DNA of 64,000 nt from Algicola sagamiensis DSM 14643 (GCF_000374485.1 NZ_KB894507.1:1-64000), one strand, 5' to 3'; positions 1 to 9,608 are shown, counted from the first letter of the stretch. The notes: generated by a model from the sequence alone, not told the origin. A program made the numbers and translations.

Positions 1-24
1 AGAGCGTTTTAAATCAGGATGCGT

Positions 25-52
25 ATCTTACGCCTCTGTGATTCAAAGTCAA
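25..52 (-). promoter_or_regulatory. rRNA-type promoter, proximal copy
   Basis: On the minus strand the -35 is TTGACT (47-52) and the -10 is TAAGAT (25-30), with a 16-base spacer. The base run after the -10 (ACGCATCC) is GC-rich, as in stringently controlled rRNA promoters. It is the third of three copies spaced about 120 bases apart and the closest to the expected rRNA start. Confidence 0.75.
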
Positions 53-142
53 GGATTAAATTTAACGTTTCTTATCAACATTTAATTTGAACCTTAACCT
101 TCTAAAATCTCGCTTTGAATCGTTTTCCTAAGCGAGGCGGCC

Positions 143-170
143 ATTTTACGATGTTTTCTTTCGAAGTCAA
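143..170 (-). promoter_or_regulatory. rRNA-type promoter, middle copy
   Basis: The minus strand reads TTGACT (165-170), a 16-base spacer, and TAAAAT (143-148), followed by the GC-rich discriminator GGCCGCCTCGC. The 16-base spacing is the same as in the other two copies and is shorter than the usual 17, a feature of growth-rate-regulated rRNA promoters. Confidence 0.8.
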
Positions 171-267
171 CCTTTATTTTGAAAGTTAATTTCGAAGAAC
201 CTCTTCTCAACAACCTCACCTTCAGTCGCTGGCTTGTTTGCCCTGCCCCCTGTTGGTGTGGGAGCGC

Positions 268-295
268 ATTATAGAGATTTCATCGAAGGGCGCAA
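268..295 (-). promoter_or_regulatory. rRNA-type promoter, distal copy with A-rich upstream stretch
   Basis: The minus strand reads TTGCGC (290-295), a 16-base spacer, and a perfect TATAAT (268-273), then the discriminator GCGCTCCC. Immediately upstream (about 296-325) the minus strand is A-rich, resembling an UP element that would bind the RNA polymerase alpha subunit. This is inferred to be the main growth-rate-regulated promoter of the set. Confidence 0.8.
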
Positions 296-334
296 GTGTT
301 TTTTTGAGATTTTTAAAGAAAAGGCGGATTGAGT

Positions 335-375
335 TCAACAAACAAACAAGTCGCACATAAAACGCACGACTTGTT
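335..375 (-). terminator. Rho-independent terminator of the DUF6482-like gene
   Basis: A 9-base-pair stem (345-353 with 367-375) encloses a 13-base loop. On the minus strand the stem is followed by a T-rich run (TTGTTTGTTG). It lies just past the stop codon of the gene at 403-699 and would shield that gene from the rRNA promoters downstream of it. Confidence 0.6.
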
Positions 376-402
376 GTCGATTATATACAAATAGACACTT
401 GA

Positions 403-699
403 TCAGTGCAATTTCACTGGAACCATTAATGTATTGTCTGATTTGTCTGATGCACCTATCATCTCATCATAGGCAGATTGGTGTACAAGAAATGCTTCTT
501 TCACCCGGCAAAGGTTAAATGCATCCTTGACCTCTTCAACACTATGGTACTGGATTAATTCCCCCATATCATTCGCAACAAAACCCTTTTCATCGTTGTA
601 ATCAATTTCAACGAGGTATATCCCTTGTTCATGAGAGTGAATATTCATTGCTTGAATTTCAACATCATCACGGTTTATATGTGCATACTTGTGTTTCAT
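403..699 (-). CDS. Small DUF6482-like protein
   Basis: This 98-residue cytoplasmic protein has no signal peptide or membrane segment. Its C-terminal half contains a QSAYDEMIG motif preceded by a short hydrophobic strand (EAFLVH). I associate this pattern, from memory, with the DUF6482 family of small proteins in gammaproteobacteria, whose function is not known. The N-terminal half alternates acidic and aromatic residues and ends in an ELIQYHSVEEVK helix. The start is supported by a GGAG Shine-Dalgarno about nine bases upstream. It is transcribed alone, divergently from trxB, and ends at its own terminator. The family assignment is by motif only. Confidence 0.7.
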   Translation of the reverse strand: MKHKYAHINRDDVEIQAMNIHSHEQGIYLVEIDYNDEKGFVANDMGELIQYHSVEEVKDAFNLCRVKEAFLVHQSAYDEMIGASDKSDNTLMVPVKLH

Positions 700-912
700 T
701 TTTCAAACTCCTAATAAAGAGAAGATAAATTAGTCCTTTGCTCTGCCCTCACTTTTATTCTAGACAATACTGTGCAAATTATAATATCGAAGTTTGAACT
801 GCTTCTGCTTTACTATCTCTTGAATTCTTTTAGAATCCCCCCATATCTATGTTCAAATCAATGCTGTATGTTTTGACTGATGTTATCAATCCTCAGCAAT
901 AAAACGATGTAA

Positions 913-1878
<966 letters not shown>

Positions 1879-1984
1879 GCGCTTATTTTGGAGAGTTCAA
1901 GTAACTGAGCTCTCTACACCTTCCTGATTTTCAGTGGTATTCTGAACCAAGAAGTTCACCTGAAGCTGAAAGAGCCACTTTAAA

Positions 1985-2701
1985 ATGATGCTTTATCAAC
2001 TTGATAGCTTTGATATCACGTTCCCAGATCCATGTTTTGCCCTTGAAGAACCAAACGGCCTGCTCGCTATTGGCGGTGACTTATCGGTTGAACGGCTCAT
2101 CAATGCTTACCATCATGGTATTTTTCCTTGGTTCAATGATGATGAACCTCTCTTATGGTGGTCCCCGGATCCGAGATGTATTCTAGATCTCGAAGATTTT
2201 CATTTATCTAAAAGTTTTCAAAAGTTCTTACGTAAGACGCCTCTCCGTTTGACAATTAACAAACACTTCGAAGGCGTTATCGAAGGATGCACAAAACCCA
2301 GAAGAACCGAGTCAGGAACATGGATAAACCCTGCGATGATCACGGCTTATCAAGCCCTTCACCAGCGCGGCTTTGCCCATAGTATCGAAGTTTGGGATCA
2401 AGACAGGCTAGTCGGTGGCCTCTATGGTATTCTCGTTGGCGGTTGCTTTTGTGGTGAGTCGATGTTTCACACCGAACCAAACGCTTCAAAACTCGCTTTA
2501 GCTGGTTTGGTCTATCATTTAAAAAGACATGGTGGTGAATTTATTGATTGTCAGATCACAAACAATCATCTCGTATCCTTAGGTGCGAAAGAAATCACAA
2601 GAGCGCGCTTTTTAAGAAAACTAGAACACGCGAAACAATGTGATATTCCCGCCGAAGTTTGGCAACCTCAGGAGCTTAACTTACTGCATGACCAATTATA
2701 A
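1985..2701 (+). CDS. aat: Leucyl/phenylalanyl-tRNA--protein transferase
   Basis: Aat attaches Leu or Phe from charged tRNA to proteins with N-terminal Arg or Lys, making them N-end-rule substrates for ClpS/ClpAP. The 238-residue product carries the family signatures FPWF near residue 50, WWSPDPRC just after it, and the central ESGTWI and GGLYG segments, with GESMFH following. The ATG at 1985 is followed at once by a second ATG at 1988, and either could serve. The gene overlaps the likely start of bpt by 14 bases, so the two are probably translationally coupled. Its substrates are handled by the adaptor and unfoldase encoded convergently at 3764-6387, so the neighbourhood groups one pathway. 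Confidence 0.95.
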   Translation: MMLYQLDSFDITFPDPCFALEEPNGLLAIGGDLSVERLINAYHHGIFPWFNDDEPLLWWSPDPRCILDLEDFHLSKSFQKFLRKTPLRLTINKHFEGVIEGCTKPRRTESGTWINPAMITAYQALHQRGFAHSIEVWDQDRLVGGLYGILVGGCFCGESMFHTEPNASKLALAGLVYHLKRHGGEFIDCQITNNHLVSLGAKEITRARFLRKLEHAKQCDIPAEVWQPQELNLLHDQL

Positions 2702-3401
2702 GCAGCTCAAGCTAGGTATTACACAAACATTTGAGTGCAGTTATCTCAATGATGAAACTGAGCAATTGCTTGTTGTTCTCGATCAGGGTTGCTACAACGA
2801 ATACGCTTTTGAACATCTCCTCGAAATGGGCTTTCGTCGAAGTGGCTCTCAAATCTATCGGCCACATTGTCCATTTTGCAGTGCTTGTGAATCTATTCGT
2901 GTTCGACGTGGCCAATTTCTCCCGAGTAACAGCCAAAAACGCGTATTAAAAAAATGTCAGGACTTTACACTCCATTATTCCTGGTACCCCAAAGAAACCT
3001 ATTACCAGCTTTACGAGAAATATATCAATGAGCGGCATATGGATGGCTCCATGTATCCGCCTTCTCGTTCACAATATGAAAATTTTCTTCTTTGCCATTG
3101 GCTCGATATTTGTTTTATAGAAATTAGAAATAACGACCAGCTCATTGCAGTTGCAGTGACCGACACCATGCCGGATTCATTATCGGCCATCTATACCTTC
3201 TATGACCCCTCCTATGAAAAATGGAGTATTGGGACGTTTTGTATTTTAAAACAAATCGAATTACTTGATTTGCTTGATAAAAGTCACCTCTATTTAGGCT
3301 ATCAGATTGAAAATTGCCATAAGATGCGTTACAAGTCTAACTTCCTTCCCCATGAGCGTTTAATCCGGGGAGAATGGCAAAATTTTAAGAAGAAACCATG
3401 A
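2688..3401 (+). CDS. bpt: Aspartate/glutamate leucyltransferase (bacterial R-transferase homologue)
   Basis: Bpt transfers Leu from Leu-tRNA to N-terminal Asp or Glu, extending the N-end rule to acidic residues. I place the start at the ATG at 2688 (MTNYKQLKLG), 14 bases inside aat. The frame is open further upstream, but that would add 16 unconserved residues. The product is 237 residues, the normal family length. Diagnostic features are the cysteine-rich CPFCSACESIRV segment around residue 63, YINERHMDGSMYP near 110, and a C-terminal GYQIENCHKMRYKSNF block. The family name ATE is also used for this gene. In proteobacteria the leucyl-transferring form is the better supported one, which is why I use bpt. 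Confidence 0.93.
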   Translation: MTNYKQLKLGITQTFECSYLNDETEQLLVVLDQGCYNEYAFEHLLEMGFRRSGSQIYRPHCPFCSACESIRVRRGQFLPSNSQKRVLKKCQDFTLHYSWYPKETYYQLYEKYINERHMDGSMYPPSRSQYENFLLCHWLDICFIEIRNNDQLIAVAVTDTMPDSLSAIYTFYDPSYEKWSIGTFCILKQIELLDLLDKSHLYLGYQIENCHKMRYKSNFLPHERLIRGEWQNFKKKP

Positions 3402-3470
3402 ACTGCTTTACATGTTTGTTGGATTTCGGCAAAATCTGCGCTGCTATATGATTAACTGATAGAGGTTTAG

Positions 3471-3695
<225 letters not shown>

Positions 3696-3710
3696 TCGAC
3701 ATAAAATATA

Positions 3711-3742
3711 AAACAGCCTTCATCAAGAAGGCTGTTTTGTTT
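3711..3742. terminator. Bidirectional terminator between infA and clpA
   Basis: A 10-base-pair stem AACAGCCTTC (3712-3721) pairs with GAAGGCTGTT (3727-3736) around a 5-base loop. T-runs flank it on the plus strand (TTTTGTTTT), and an A-run before the left arm supplies Ts for the minus strand. It sits between convergent infA and clpA and should end both transcripts. Confidence 0.9.
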
Positions 3743-3763
3743 TGCGTCGCTTTAAATACGAAA

Positions 3764-4657
3764 TCAGGATGTTGTTTCCACAACAGCCTCGCTTTCGTAT
3801 GTAAAAGTTAATTCTTCTTTGTTCGCTCCGACAATGACATTACCGCCACGCATCAAGCAGCCAAACAAGATTTCGTTCGCCAACGGTTTTCTCACTTTTT
3901 CCTGAATTAAGCGCGCCATTGGCCTTGCGCCCATAGCCTTGTCATAGCCATGCTCTGCAAGCCACTGTATGGCTGGTTCCGTCATCTCAATGAATACGCC
4001 TTTCGCATCCAACTGTGCCTGTAATTCCACAATCAATTTATCAATGACTTGACCAATCACCACCTCATCCAGATGATTAAACCAGATAATATTATCAAGG
4101 CGATTCCGAAATTCTGGTGTAAATACTTTATTAATCTCACCTAAGGCATCATGACTGTGATCCTGCTGCTTAAAGCCGATAGATTTACGAACAGTCTCAG
4201 AAACACCTGCATTGGTCGTCATCACGACCACAACATTTCGAAAATCAGCCTTACGACCATTGTTATCTGTTAACGTCCCATGGTCCATCACTTGCAGTAA
4301 GATATTGAATATATCAGCATGTGCTTTTTCAATCTCATCTAACAAAACAACAGAATGAGGATGTTTGATCACCGCATCGGTCAGTAAGCCACCCTGTTCA
4401 AATCCAACATACCCTGGAGGGGCACCAATCAACCGACTTACTGCATGTCGTTCTAGGTATTCCGACATATCAAAGCGGAGAAATTCAACGCCCATGATCT
4501 TTGCCAACTGCTTCGTGACTTCTGTTTTACCGACTCCAGTAGGGCCTGCAAACAGAAATGAACCAACTGGCTTACCCTCGTTTCCAAGACCGGAACGAGC
4601 AAGTCGAATTGCGGAAGAAAGCGCGTCAATCGCTTCGTCCTGCCCGAAAACAACCAT
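3764..4657 (-). CDS. clpA: ClpA C-terminal half (AAA+ D2 module), separate ORF
   Basis: This 297-residue ORF corresponds to the second AAA+ module and C-terminal domain of ClpA, the unfoldase that feeds ClpP. It begins MVVFGQDEAIDALSSAIRLA, which matches the start of the D2 module in E. coli ClpA. It keeps Walker A GPTGVGKTE, Walker B VVLLDEIEKAH, the GYVGFEQGG pore-loop region, sensor 1 TTNAG, the arginine-finger region FTPEFRNRLD and sensor 2 GARPMARLIQ. It lacks the N-domain and D1. The ATG lies two bases after the TAA of the upstream ORF (TAAAGATG), so stop-start reinitiation is possible. In the other reading, it is the rest of a frameshifted gene. See the finding on clpA. Confidence 0.85.
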   Translation of the reverse strand: MVVFGQDEAIDALSSAIRLARSGLGNEGKPVGSFLFAGPTGVGKTEVTKQLAKIMGVEFLRFDMSEYLERHAVSRLIGAPPGYVGFEQGGLLTDAVIKHPHSVVLLDEIEKAHADIFNILLQVMDHGTLTDNNGRKADFRNVVVVMTTNAGVSETVRKSIGFKQQDHSHDALGEINKVFTPEFRNRLDNIIWFNHLDEVVIGQVIDKLIVELQAQLDAKGVFIEMTEPAIQWLAEHGYDKAMGARPMARLIQEKVRKPLANEILFGCLMRGGNVIVGANKEELTFTYESEAVVETTS

Positions 4658-4659
4658 CT

Positions 4660-6027
4660 TTAAGTTCGGTCAAGGTTCTTTAAGATCTCTTTATCTGATG
4701 CAGATACGGACTTCTCAGGAATGCGCGCAATTTTGGCTACTATCTGTTCAATATCACCAACATTGATCACCTTGCGACGCTTAGAGGGTGCGACAAGACG
4801 CTGGCTTGCACCCGCTTCATCAATGACATCAATTGCTTTATCAGGTAAATGCCGCTCATTGATGTATTTCGCTGACAGCTCTGCTGCTGCACGCATTGCC
4901 TTATTGGTATAACGTACCTCATGGTGTTTTTCGTAACGTTCTTTCAAGCCAAGTAGAATCTTCGTGGTATCGTCCACCGTTGGCTCAGTAATATCAATTT
5001 TCTGGAAACGACGCACCAACGCTCTATCCTTCTCAAAAATACCTTTAAACTCTTGATACGTCGTTGAGCCAAAGCAGCGTAAATGACCACTGGACAGAAG
5101 CGGTTTAATAAGATTAGAGGCATCCATCACACCACCTGATGCAGCACCCGCACCAATGATTGTATGGATCTCATCAATGAACAGGATTGCCCCATCTTTT
5201 TGCTCTAACTCTTTGAGTAGCAATTTAAAACGCTTCTCGAAGTCACCACGATATTTCGTGCCTGCCAATAATGCCCCCATATCTAGGGAGAAAATGACAG
5301 CGTCTCGAATCACTTCGGGCACATCCTCATTCACGATACGATAGGCCAGGCCTTCGGCAATTGCAGTTTTGCCAACTCCGGCTTCACCAACTAATAAGGG
5401 GTTGTTTTTCTTACGCCGGCAGAGCACCTGGATCGTGCGTTCAACTTCTTGATCACGGCCAACTAATGGATCGATCAAGCCTTGTTTAGCGATTTCATTT
5501 AAGTTAGATGTAAAATTGGAAAGGACTTTTTTCTCTTCAATGCTCTCCTCGGACTCTTCCGATACCTCATCAGATGAAGTTTCATCAGCGTCAATTTTAG
5601 ATATGCCATGAGAGATAAAATTCACAACATCAAGTCGTGTAATTTCAGACTTTTTCAAGAGATAGACTGCTTGTGACTCTTGTTCACTAAAAATCGCCAC
5701 AAGGACATTCGAACCAGTTACTTCGTTTTTGCCGGATGATTGAACATGAAACACGGCACGTTGCAAAACACGTTGAAAACCAAGGGTTGGCTGAGTTTCT
5801 CTTTCGCCACTACCTTCAGGGATCACCGGTGTTGTTTCAGAAATAAAAACCATCAACTCATTACGAAGTCGATCGATATCTGCACCACAAGCTTTAAGCG
5901 CATCAACCGCTGAAGGGTTGTCCAAAAGCGCCAAGAGCAAATGCTCCACAGTCATAAACTCATGACGATTTTCCCGCGCCTGCCGAAAAGCCAAATTCAA
6001 GGTGATCTCCAGGTCTTTGTTAAGCAT
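4660..6027 (-). CDS. clpA: ClpA N-terminal half (N-domain plus AAA+ D1), ends at premature TAA
   Basis: This 455-residue product holds the ClpS-binding N-domain ([20 protein letters not shown] at the start) and the first AAA+ module. Walker A is [15 protein letters not shown], Walker B is [16 protein letters not shown], and the sensor 1 region is [11 protein letters not shown]. The ATG at 6027 has a TAGGAG ribosome binding site six bases upstream. The TTG two codons earlier has none. Translation stops at TAA (4660-4662) right after [18 protein letters not shown], where E. coli ClpA continues straight into D2. Inserting one T in the local CTTAAAG would restore a single reading frame of about 755 codons, so a one-base deletion is the simplest explanation. 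The clpS-clpA order and overlap of function are normal. Confidence 0.88.
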   Translation of the reverse strand: MLNKDLEITLNLAFRQARENRHEFMTVEHLLLALLDNPSAVDALKACGADIDRLRNELMVFISETTPVIPEGSGERETQPTLGFQRVLQRAVFHVQSSGKNEVTGSNVLVAIFSEQESQAVYLLKKSEITRLDVVNFISHGISKIDADETSSDEVSEESEESIEEKKVLSNFTSNLNEIAKQGLIDPLVGRDQEVERTIQVLCRRKKNNPLLVGEAGVGKTAIAEGLAYRIVNEDVPEVIRDAVIFSLDMGALLAGTKYRGDFEKRFKLLLKELEQKDGAILFIDEIHTIIGAGAASGGVMDASNLIKPLLSSGHLRCFGSTTYQEFKGIFEKDRALVRRFQKIDITEPTVDDTTKILLGLKERYEKHHEVRYTNKAMRAAAELSAKYINERHLPDKAIDVIDEAGASQRLVAPSKRRKVINVGDIEQIVAKIARIPEKSVSASDKEILKNLDRT

Positions 6028-6066
6028 AGGCAACTCCTAAGTCGTCAATTCAAAATACAAATGCAT

Positions 6067-6387
6067 CTACGCGACTTCCATCGTGCATAACAGCGGATGA
6101 TTATGCTCTCGGGCATACTGGTTTACCTGTACCACCTTTGATTCCGCAACATCTGCTGTAAAGACACCACAAACAGCCTGGCCCTTATAGTGGACCGTCA
6201 ACATAATCTGATTTGCTTTCTCTACATCCATATTAAAGAAACGTTGTAAAACCTCAACGACAAATTCCATTGGGGTGTAATCGTCGTTGTTCAACAATAC
6301 TTTATACATTGATGGGGGCTTAATTTCTTGCTTAATTTCTTCCTTAAGCGCTTCGTCACCCACACCCAATTCTTTTAACCTACTCAT
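6067..6387 (-). CDS. clpS: ATP-dependent Clp protease adaptor ClpS
   Basis: ClpS binds N-end-rule degrons and delivers them to the ClpA N-domain. The product is about 106 residues. Conserved blocks are [20 protein letters not shown], which carries the NDDYTPM degron-pocket motif, then the helix [17 protein letters not shown] and the C-terminal [12 protein letters not shown] chose the ATG at 6387. A TTG at 6393 sits at a better distance from the GAAGG ribosome binding site and would add two residues. It lies 39 bases upstream of clpA on the same strand and is divergent from cspD, the standard arrangement. With Aat and Bpt nearby, the window encodes most of an N-end-rule pathway. Confidence 0.96.
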   Translation of the reverse strand: MSRLKELGVGDEALKEEIKQEIKPPSMYKVLLNNDDYTPMEFVVEVLQRFFNMDVEKANQIMLTVHYKGQAVCGVFTADVAESKVVQVNQYAREHNHPLLCTMEVA

Positions 6388-6587
6388 GATCAAATATAGC
6401 CTTCACGATATTGGAACACCAACATTCACGTCTTCAAATTGCGACCCTATTTTTTAAACAAAAAAACTTGACTGTTGCAATTGATAATCTACAGTTAGCT
6501 ATGGCGACGGGCTTCCGACGCCAAAAAATATAATTAGGGTCTAAGTAGAATAACCAATTTATTAGAGTTAGAGAAGGATGTAGAAGT

Positions 6588-6806
6588 ATGAGTTCAGGTA
6601 AAGTTAAATGGTTCAATAATGCAAAAGGGTTCGGCTTTATTCGTGAAGACGGAAGAGACGAAGACATTTTCGCGCATTACTCCACAATTAAAATGGATGG
6701 GTACCGTACCCTCAAAGCAGGTCAAGAAGTAGAATTCGATCTGCAAGAAGGACCGAAGGGATTGCATGCCACCAATATCGTCCCAGGTAGTGGCATTGTA
6801 AAATAA
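6588..6806 (+). CDS. cspD: Cold-shock-like protein CspD
   Basis: A 72-residue single-domain cold-shock protein that binds single-stranded nucleic acid. The two RNP motifs are intact: KGFGFI near residue 13 and DIFAHYS near 26. [16 protein letters not shown] and the GPKGLHA segment match CspD rather than CspA-type proteins. In E. coli, CspD is a stationary-phase inhibitor of replication and sits divergent from clpS, as here. The 194 bases between clpS and cspD include an imperfect hairpin (about 6503-6522) and a TATAAT at about 6529. I could not pair that with a convincing -35. Confidence 0.94.
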   Translation: MSSGKVKWFNNAKGFGFIREDGRDEDIFAHYSTIKMDGYRTLKAGQEVEFDLQEGPKGLHATNIVPGSGIVK

Positions 6807-6821
6807 CCTGCCAAATTGTTC

Positions 6822-6850
6822 AAAAAGCAGCCTGCGGCTGCTTTTTTTCT
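6822..6850 (+). terminator. Rho-independent terminator of cspD
   Basis: The stem AAAAGCAGCC pairs with GGCTGCTTTT around the 3-base loop TGC (6833-6835), followed by a continuous T-run to about 6848. It starts 15 bases after the cspD stop codon. Confidence 0.93.
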
Positions 6851-6917
6851 TTCTGTCATAAAACTTTCATAAAAAAATTTCTTGTCGGAAGAACCGATTA
6901 GTTTATGAGTTTCCTAA

Positions 6918-8981
6918 CTAAAATTTTCCTAGGAACTTTATTCTGATTGTTCTCGGTTCCAAAATATGATAATGAAGATCTTCCATCGGCGCTGATTCTG
7001 TCACTAATTGAGACTCATATAAATAGTCAATATCGTGGTCTTGACTATCGAGTGCATTAAATACCGCCAGACTGATATCATAATCTTGGTAAAGGAAGCC
7101 GATATTTAAATTCAAAATACTTGAGCTATCTGACCGAACTGAGCCTGATTCATTGAGAGGGCGGCCGCTATAATAACGAAAACGGCTGGAGCCATACCAC
7201 CCTGTACCTGAATTCCCTGTGAAACCAAACTGGATCACTTCATCCACCGTCCCAGGGATATGATCGCTCTCACCTGCTGTGGAAGATTGATAACGTGCGT
7301 GTGTATTTGCATACTCCAGATCAAACGACCAGTTTTGATTGATTGTGTAGTAGGTTGTCAGTTCAACACCACGCCTTTTTGATGCTCGACTTGCTTCTGT
7401 TCCTCCACTATCCCCGACAAATAGCAGCTCGCTATCTAACTCCAGGTACCATAAAGAGAGTGATGCATTGACTGTCTCCTCGATAAACCAACGAAACCCC
7501 GTTTCTGCACCTTGACTACGCACGAGTGGATTGACCGATTGACTTGATTGACCTGTTCTCGGATCAACTTGAATTGTTGTGCCTCTTGCATCATTTGAGT
7601 GATATCCTTGTCCTGCCGAAACATAAGCTTCCCAAGCTTCTGACCACTGATACCGTAAGCTTCCTTTTAATGAGATAATGTCATCTTCCTTCTCACCTTG
7701 ATTCTGCGTAAGCGCCACACCAAACTGATTGTTTACTTCGCGCGGTCGAACCTCAAATTCGTGGAAATCATATCGAATACTCAAAACCGTTGACAGTTCA
7801 TCCGTCCACATGGCTTCATTTTGCGCAAAAAGACTATAACTGGATTGCTCAACACGATCGCGACGGATCACTCCCAACCTTTGACGTCGCTGTGCCTGGT
7901 AAAGGCCGATATCCTTAATTTGATCACTTCGAACCTCAATCCCTAACGTATTTGCCATCAAGGTTTCGAATAAAATAAAGTCTTCTGCAAGCTTAAATTT
8001 ACCACCATAGATATACCGGTTGTCTTCTTGCTCAAATTGATCACCTTTCTGAGGGTCATCCAGAAAATAGGTAAAATTGGACCAAAGCCGCATTTGATAT
8101 TCAATCAAATAAGCTTGTGCGGTGATATGTGGTGTTTCAAAGCTGCCACTCAAGCTGAATCGACTTGTTTCCCCACCCAAAGTCGGATCGATGGAACCTA
8201 ATTCATCAATTAAACCCTGACGTACTGCACGTGCAGGGATTTGATCTGCGCTATTCCATTCATTTTGATAAGACATCATATTGAGACTTAAGCGACTTTC
8301 ATCAAAATCCTTGGTCCATTTCAGTTGTATATTTTGCTTATTGACATCCTCTTCAACATCTTTCCAAGGCCCATCATAATACTGAATTTCCACTGCCGCT
8401 AATAAAGTGCCGTCATCAAATGGCGTACTCCCGATGAATAAACCACGTCGATAATCATTTTGTCCAGCACTCACACCAACCAATTGATTATCAACACTTA
8501 TTTTTGTTTTGATTGCAGCGCTCCCTGCGCTAGAAAAATCCCCGACTTCAGCAAAATACGGGCCTTTCTGATAGCTCATATAATCAATCATTTCCGGGAT
8601 CAGAAAGTTCATATCGGAATAGCCTTGACCATGCCCATGTGTTCTCATATTGACTGGCATCCCATCAATATAGGTCGCAAAATCAACGCCATGGTCCAAA
8701 TTAAACCCACGGAGGAAGTATTGATTTGCCTTGCCTGATCCACTGTGTTGAGTCGCAACCATCCCAGGGACCAACTCCATTACCTCTCCAACACGCATTA
8801 AAGCTCGCGTCCCAAGCTCTTCTTGACCCACAAGCCCTTCCGAAGCATTCACGGCTTCCCCGATGAGATTGGTCTGCCTTCCAATGACAGTGAAGGTTTC
8901 AAAACTATAGTCATGAGCATGTACAGCCTCTACACTACAGGTGAATACGATACAGATTGTTTTTATTCTCAATGTATTCAT
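6918..8981 (-). CDS. TonB-dependent outer-membrane receptor
   Basis: This 687-residue protein is an outer-membrane active transporter. The ATG at 8981 gives a typical signal peptide (MNTLRIKTICIVFTCSVEAV) with likely cleavage after HAHA-like text (VHA). A GTG at 8990 would add three residues. The TonB box is probably ETFTVIG just after the cleavage site. The plug domain follows (about residues 40-160), with PGMVATQHSGSGKANQYFLRG and the striking THGHGQGYSDMNFL segment. The rest is a 22-strand barrel pattern ending in the aromatic FLGKF. The histidine-rich plug loop occurs in a receptor subfamily of unproven substrate. Metal chelate or small organic ligand are both possible. No partner transport genes adjoin it, and I see no clear Fur or Zur box in the 150 bases upstream. 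Confidence 0.9.
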   Translation of the reverse strand: MNTLRIKTICIVFTCSVEAVHAHDYSFETFTVIGRQTNLIGEAVNASEGLVGQEELGTRALMRVGEVMELVPGMVATQHSGSGKANQYFLRGFNLDHGVDFATYIDGMPVNMRTHGHGQGYSDMNFLIPEMIDYMSYQKGPYFAEVGDFSSAGSAAIKTKISVDNQLVGVSAGQNDYRRGLFIGSTPFDDGTLLAAVEIQYYDGPWKDVEEDVNKQNIQLKWTKDFDESRLSLNMMSYQNEWNSADQIPARAVRQGLIDELGSIDPTLGGETSRFSLSGSFETPHITAQAYLIEYQMRLWSNFTYFLDDPQKGDQFEQEDNRYIYGGKFKLAEDFILFETLMANTLGIEVRSDQIKDIGLYQAQRRQRLGVIRRDRVEQSSYSLFAQNEAMWTDELSTVLSIRYDFHEFEVRPREVNNQFGVALTQNQGEKEDDIISLKGSLRYQWSEAWEAYVSAGQGYHSNDARGTTIQVDPRTGQSSQSVNPLVRSQGAETGFRWFIEETVNASLSLWYLELDSELLFVGDSGGTEASRASKRRGVELTTYYTINQNWSFDLEYANTHARYQSSTAGESDHIPGTVDEVIQFGFTGNSGTGWYGSSRFRYYSGRPLNESGSVRSDSSSILNLNIGFLYQDYDISLAVFNALDSQDHDIDYLYESQLVTESAPMEDLHYHILEPRTIRIKFLGKF

Positions 8982-9162
8982 AAATCTCACACAAGGTTTT
9001 TGATGAATTCGCAGTCTCTTTCGAGACGATACATCAGTGCGTTATCATGACTGACCCTGAAATTTTGCCAGATGATAGATTTTAGAATAATTGAATTTAC
9101 ATTTGTTGACTAAATTGGGACGTACTTTACTTCATTTATTCTTGAGAAAAAGTTGATGAAAG

Positions 9163-9506
9163 TCACTCTTGCGAGAGTACTTTTGGCCCGATGATGCCAA
9201 TCAGAATCAATAAAATACAAGCCATTCTTTGAATGGTTGCAGGCTCTTTAAACCATAAGATCCCCACAATGGTAATCCCAACTGCACCAATCCCAGTGAA
9301 AATCGCATACGCTGTCCCAATTGGAACATATTTAAAGGCTTGAGATAAAAATGAAAAACTGAGCCACATGGCAACAAGGGTAAAGATGGAAGGATAAAGC
9401 CTTGTCAAACCTTCTGAATATGATAAGCCGATTGCCCAAACGATCTCAAAGAGGCCAGAAATGACCAGACAGGTCCACGCTTATCTTATATAGCTGTATT
9501 TTTCAT
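9163..9506 (-). pseudogene. SMR-family multidrug efflux protein, frame broken near its start
   Basis: From 9480 down to 9163 the minus strand encodes an almost complete small multidrug resistance protein of the EmrE/SugE type. Four hydrophobic segments are visible, beginning AWTCLVISGLFEIVWAIGLS with the conserved membrane Glu of helix 1, and ending GIIGPKVLSQE. That frame has no start codon at the family N terminus: TAA (9481-9483) stands directly before the first Ala codon. A good ribosome binding site (AAGGAAG) and ATG at 9506 exist upstream, but that frame reads MKNTAI and stops. The first common start codon inside the frame, TTG at 9408, would drop helix 1 and the essential Glu. I infer a frameshift within 9481-9506, or a sequencing error near the A5 run. 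Confidence 0.65.
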
Positions 9507-9570
9507 TTATCTTCCTTATAAATTATACAAAAATCCAGCGTATCTAAAAAAACCGTTGGAACAAGAAATA

Positions 9571-9600
9571 ATAAAGGGAGCTGTTGCTCCCTTTATTTAC
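9571..9600 (-). terminator. Rho-independent terminator of guaA
   Basis: A perfect 11-base-pair stem ATAAAGGGAGC / GCTCCCTTTAT (9571-9581 with 9586-9596) has a 4-base loop. On the minus strand it is followed by TATTTCTTG. It lies about 10 bases past the guaA stop codon. Confidence 0.88.
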
Positions 9601-9608
9601 CAATCTAT

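Larger units (their letters stand above)
1..402. other. Non-coding leader region with rRNA-type promoters
   Basis: No gene is visible here. The stretch holds three evenly spaced minus-strand promoters, annotated separately, and a minus-strand terminator that ends the gene at 403-699. Everything between the terminator and base 1 reads as the control region of a strongly expressed stable-RNA operon whose first structural gene lies left of the window. Confidence 0.75.

Noticed and set aside
4640-4680. Programmed ribosomal frameshift joining the two clpA halves
   Set aside because: A -1 slip at ACTTAAAG would restore the frame, but the site is not an X-XXY-YYZ slippery heptamer and I see no stable downstream hairpin. 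A one-base deletion is simpler.
4365-4766. A 133-codon plus-strand frame across the clpA junction
   Set aside because: It is antisense to both clpA halves, where all ClpA motifs are intact. It is a shadow and does not explain the clpA break.
8990-9160. A Fur or Zur operator upstream of the TonB receptor
   Set aside because: I looked for a palindrome of the GATAATGATAATCATTATC or Zur type on both strands and found no convincing match.
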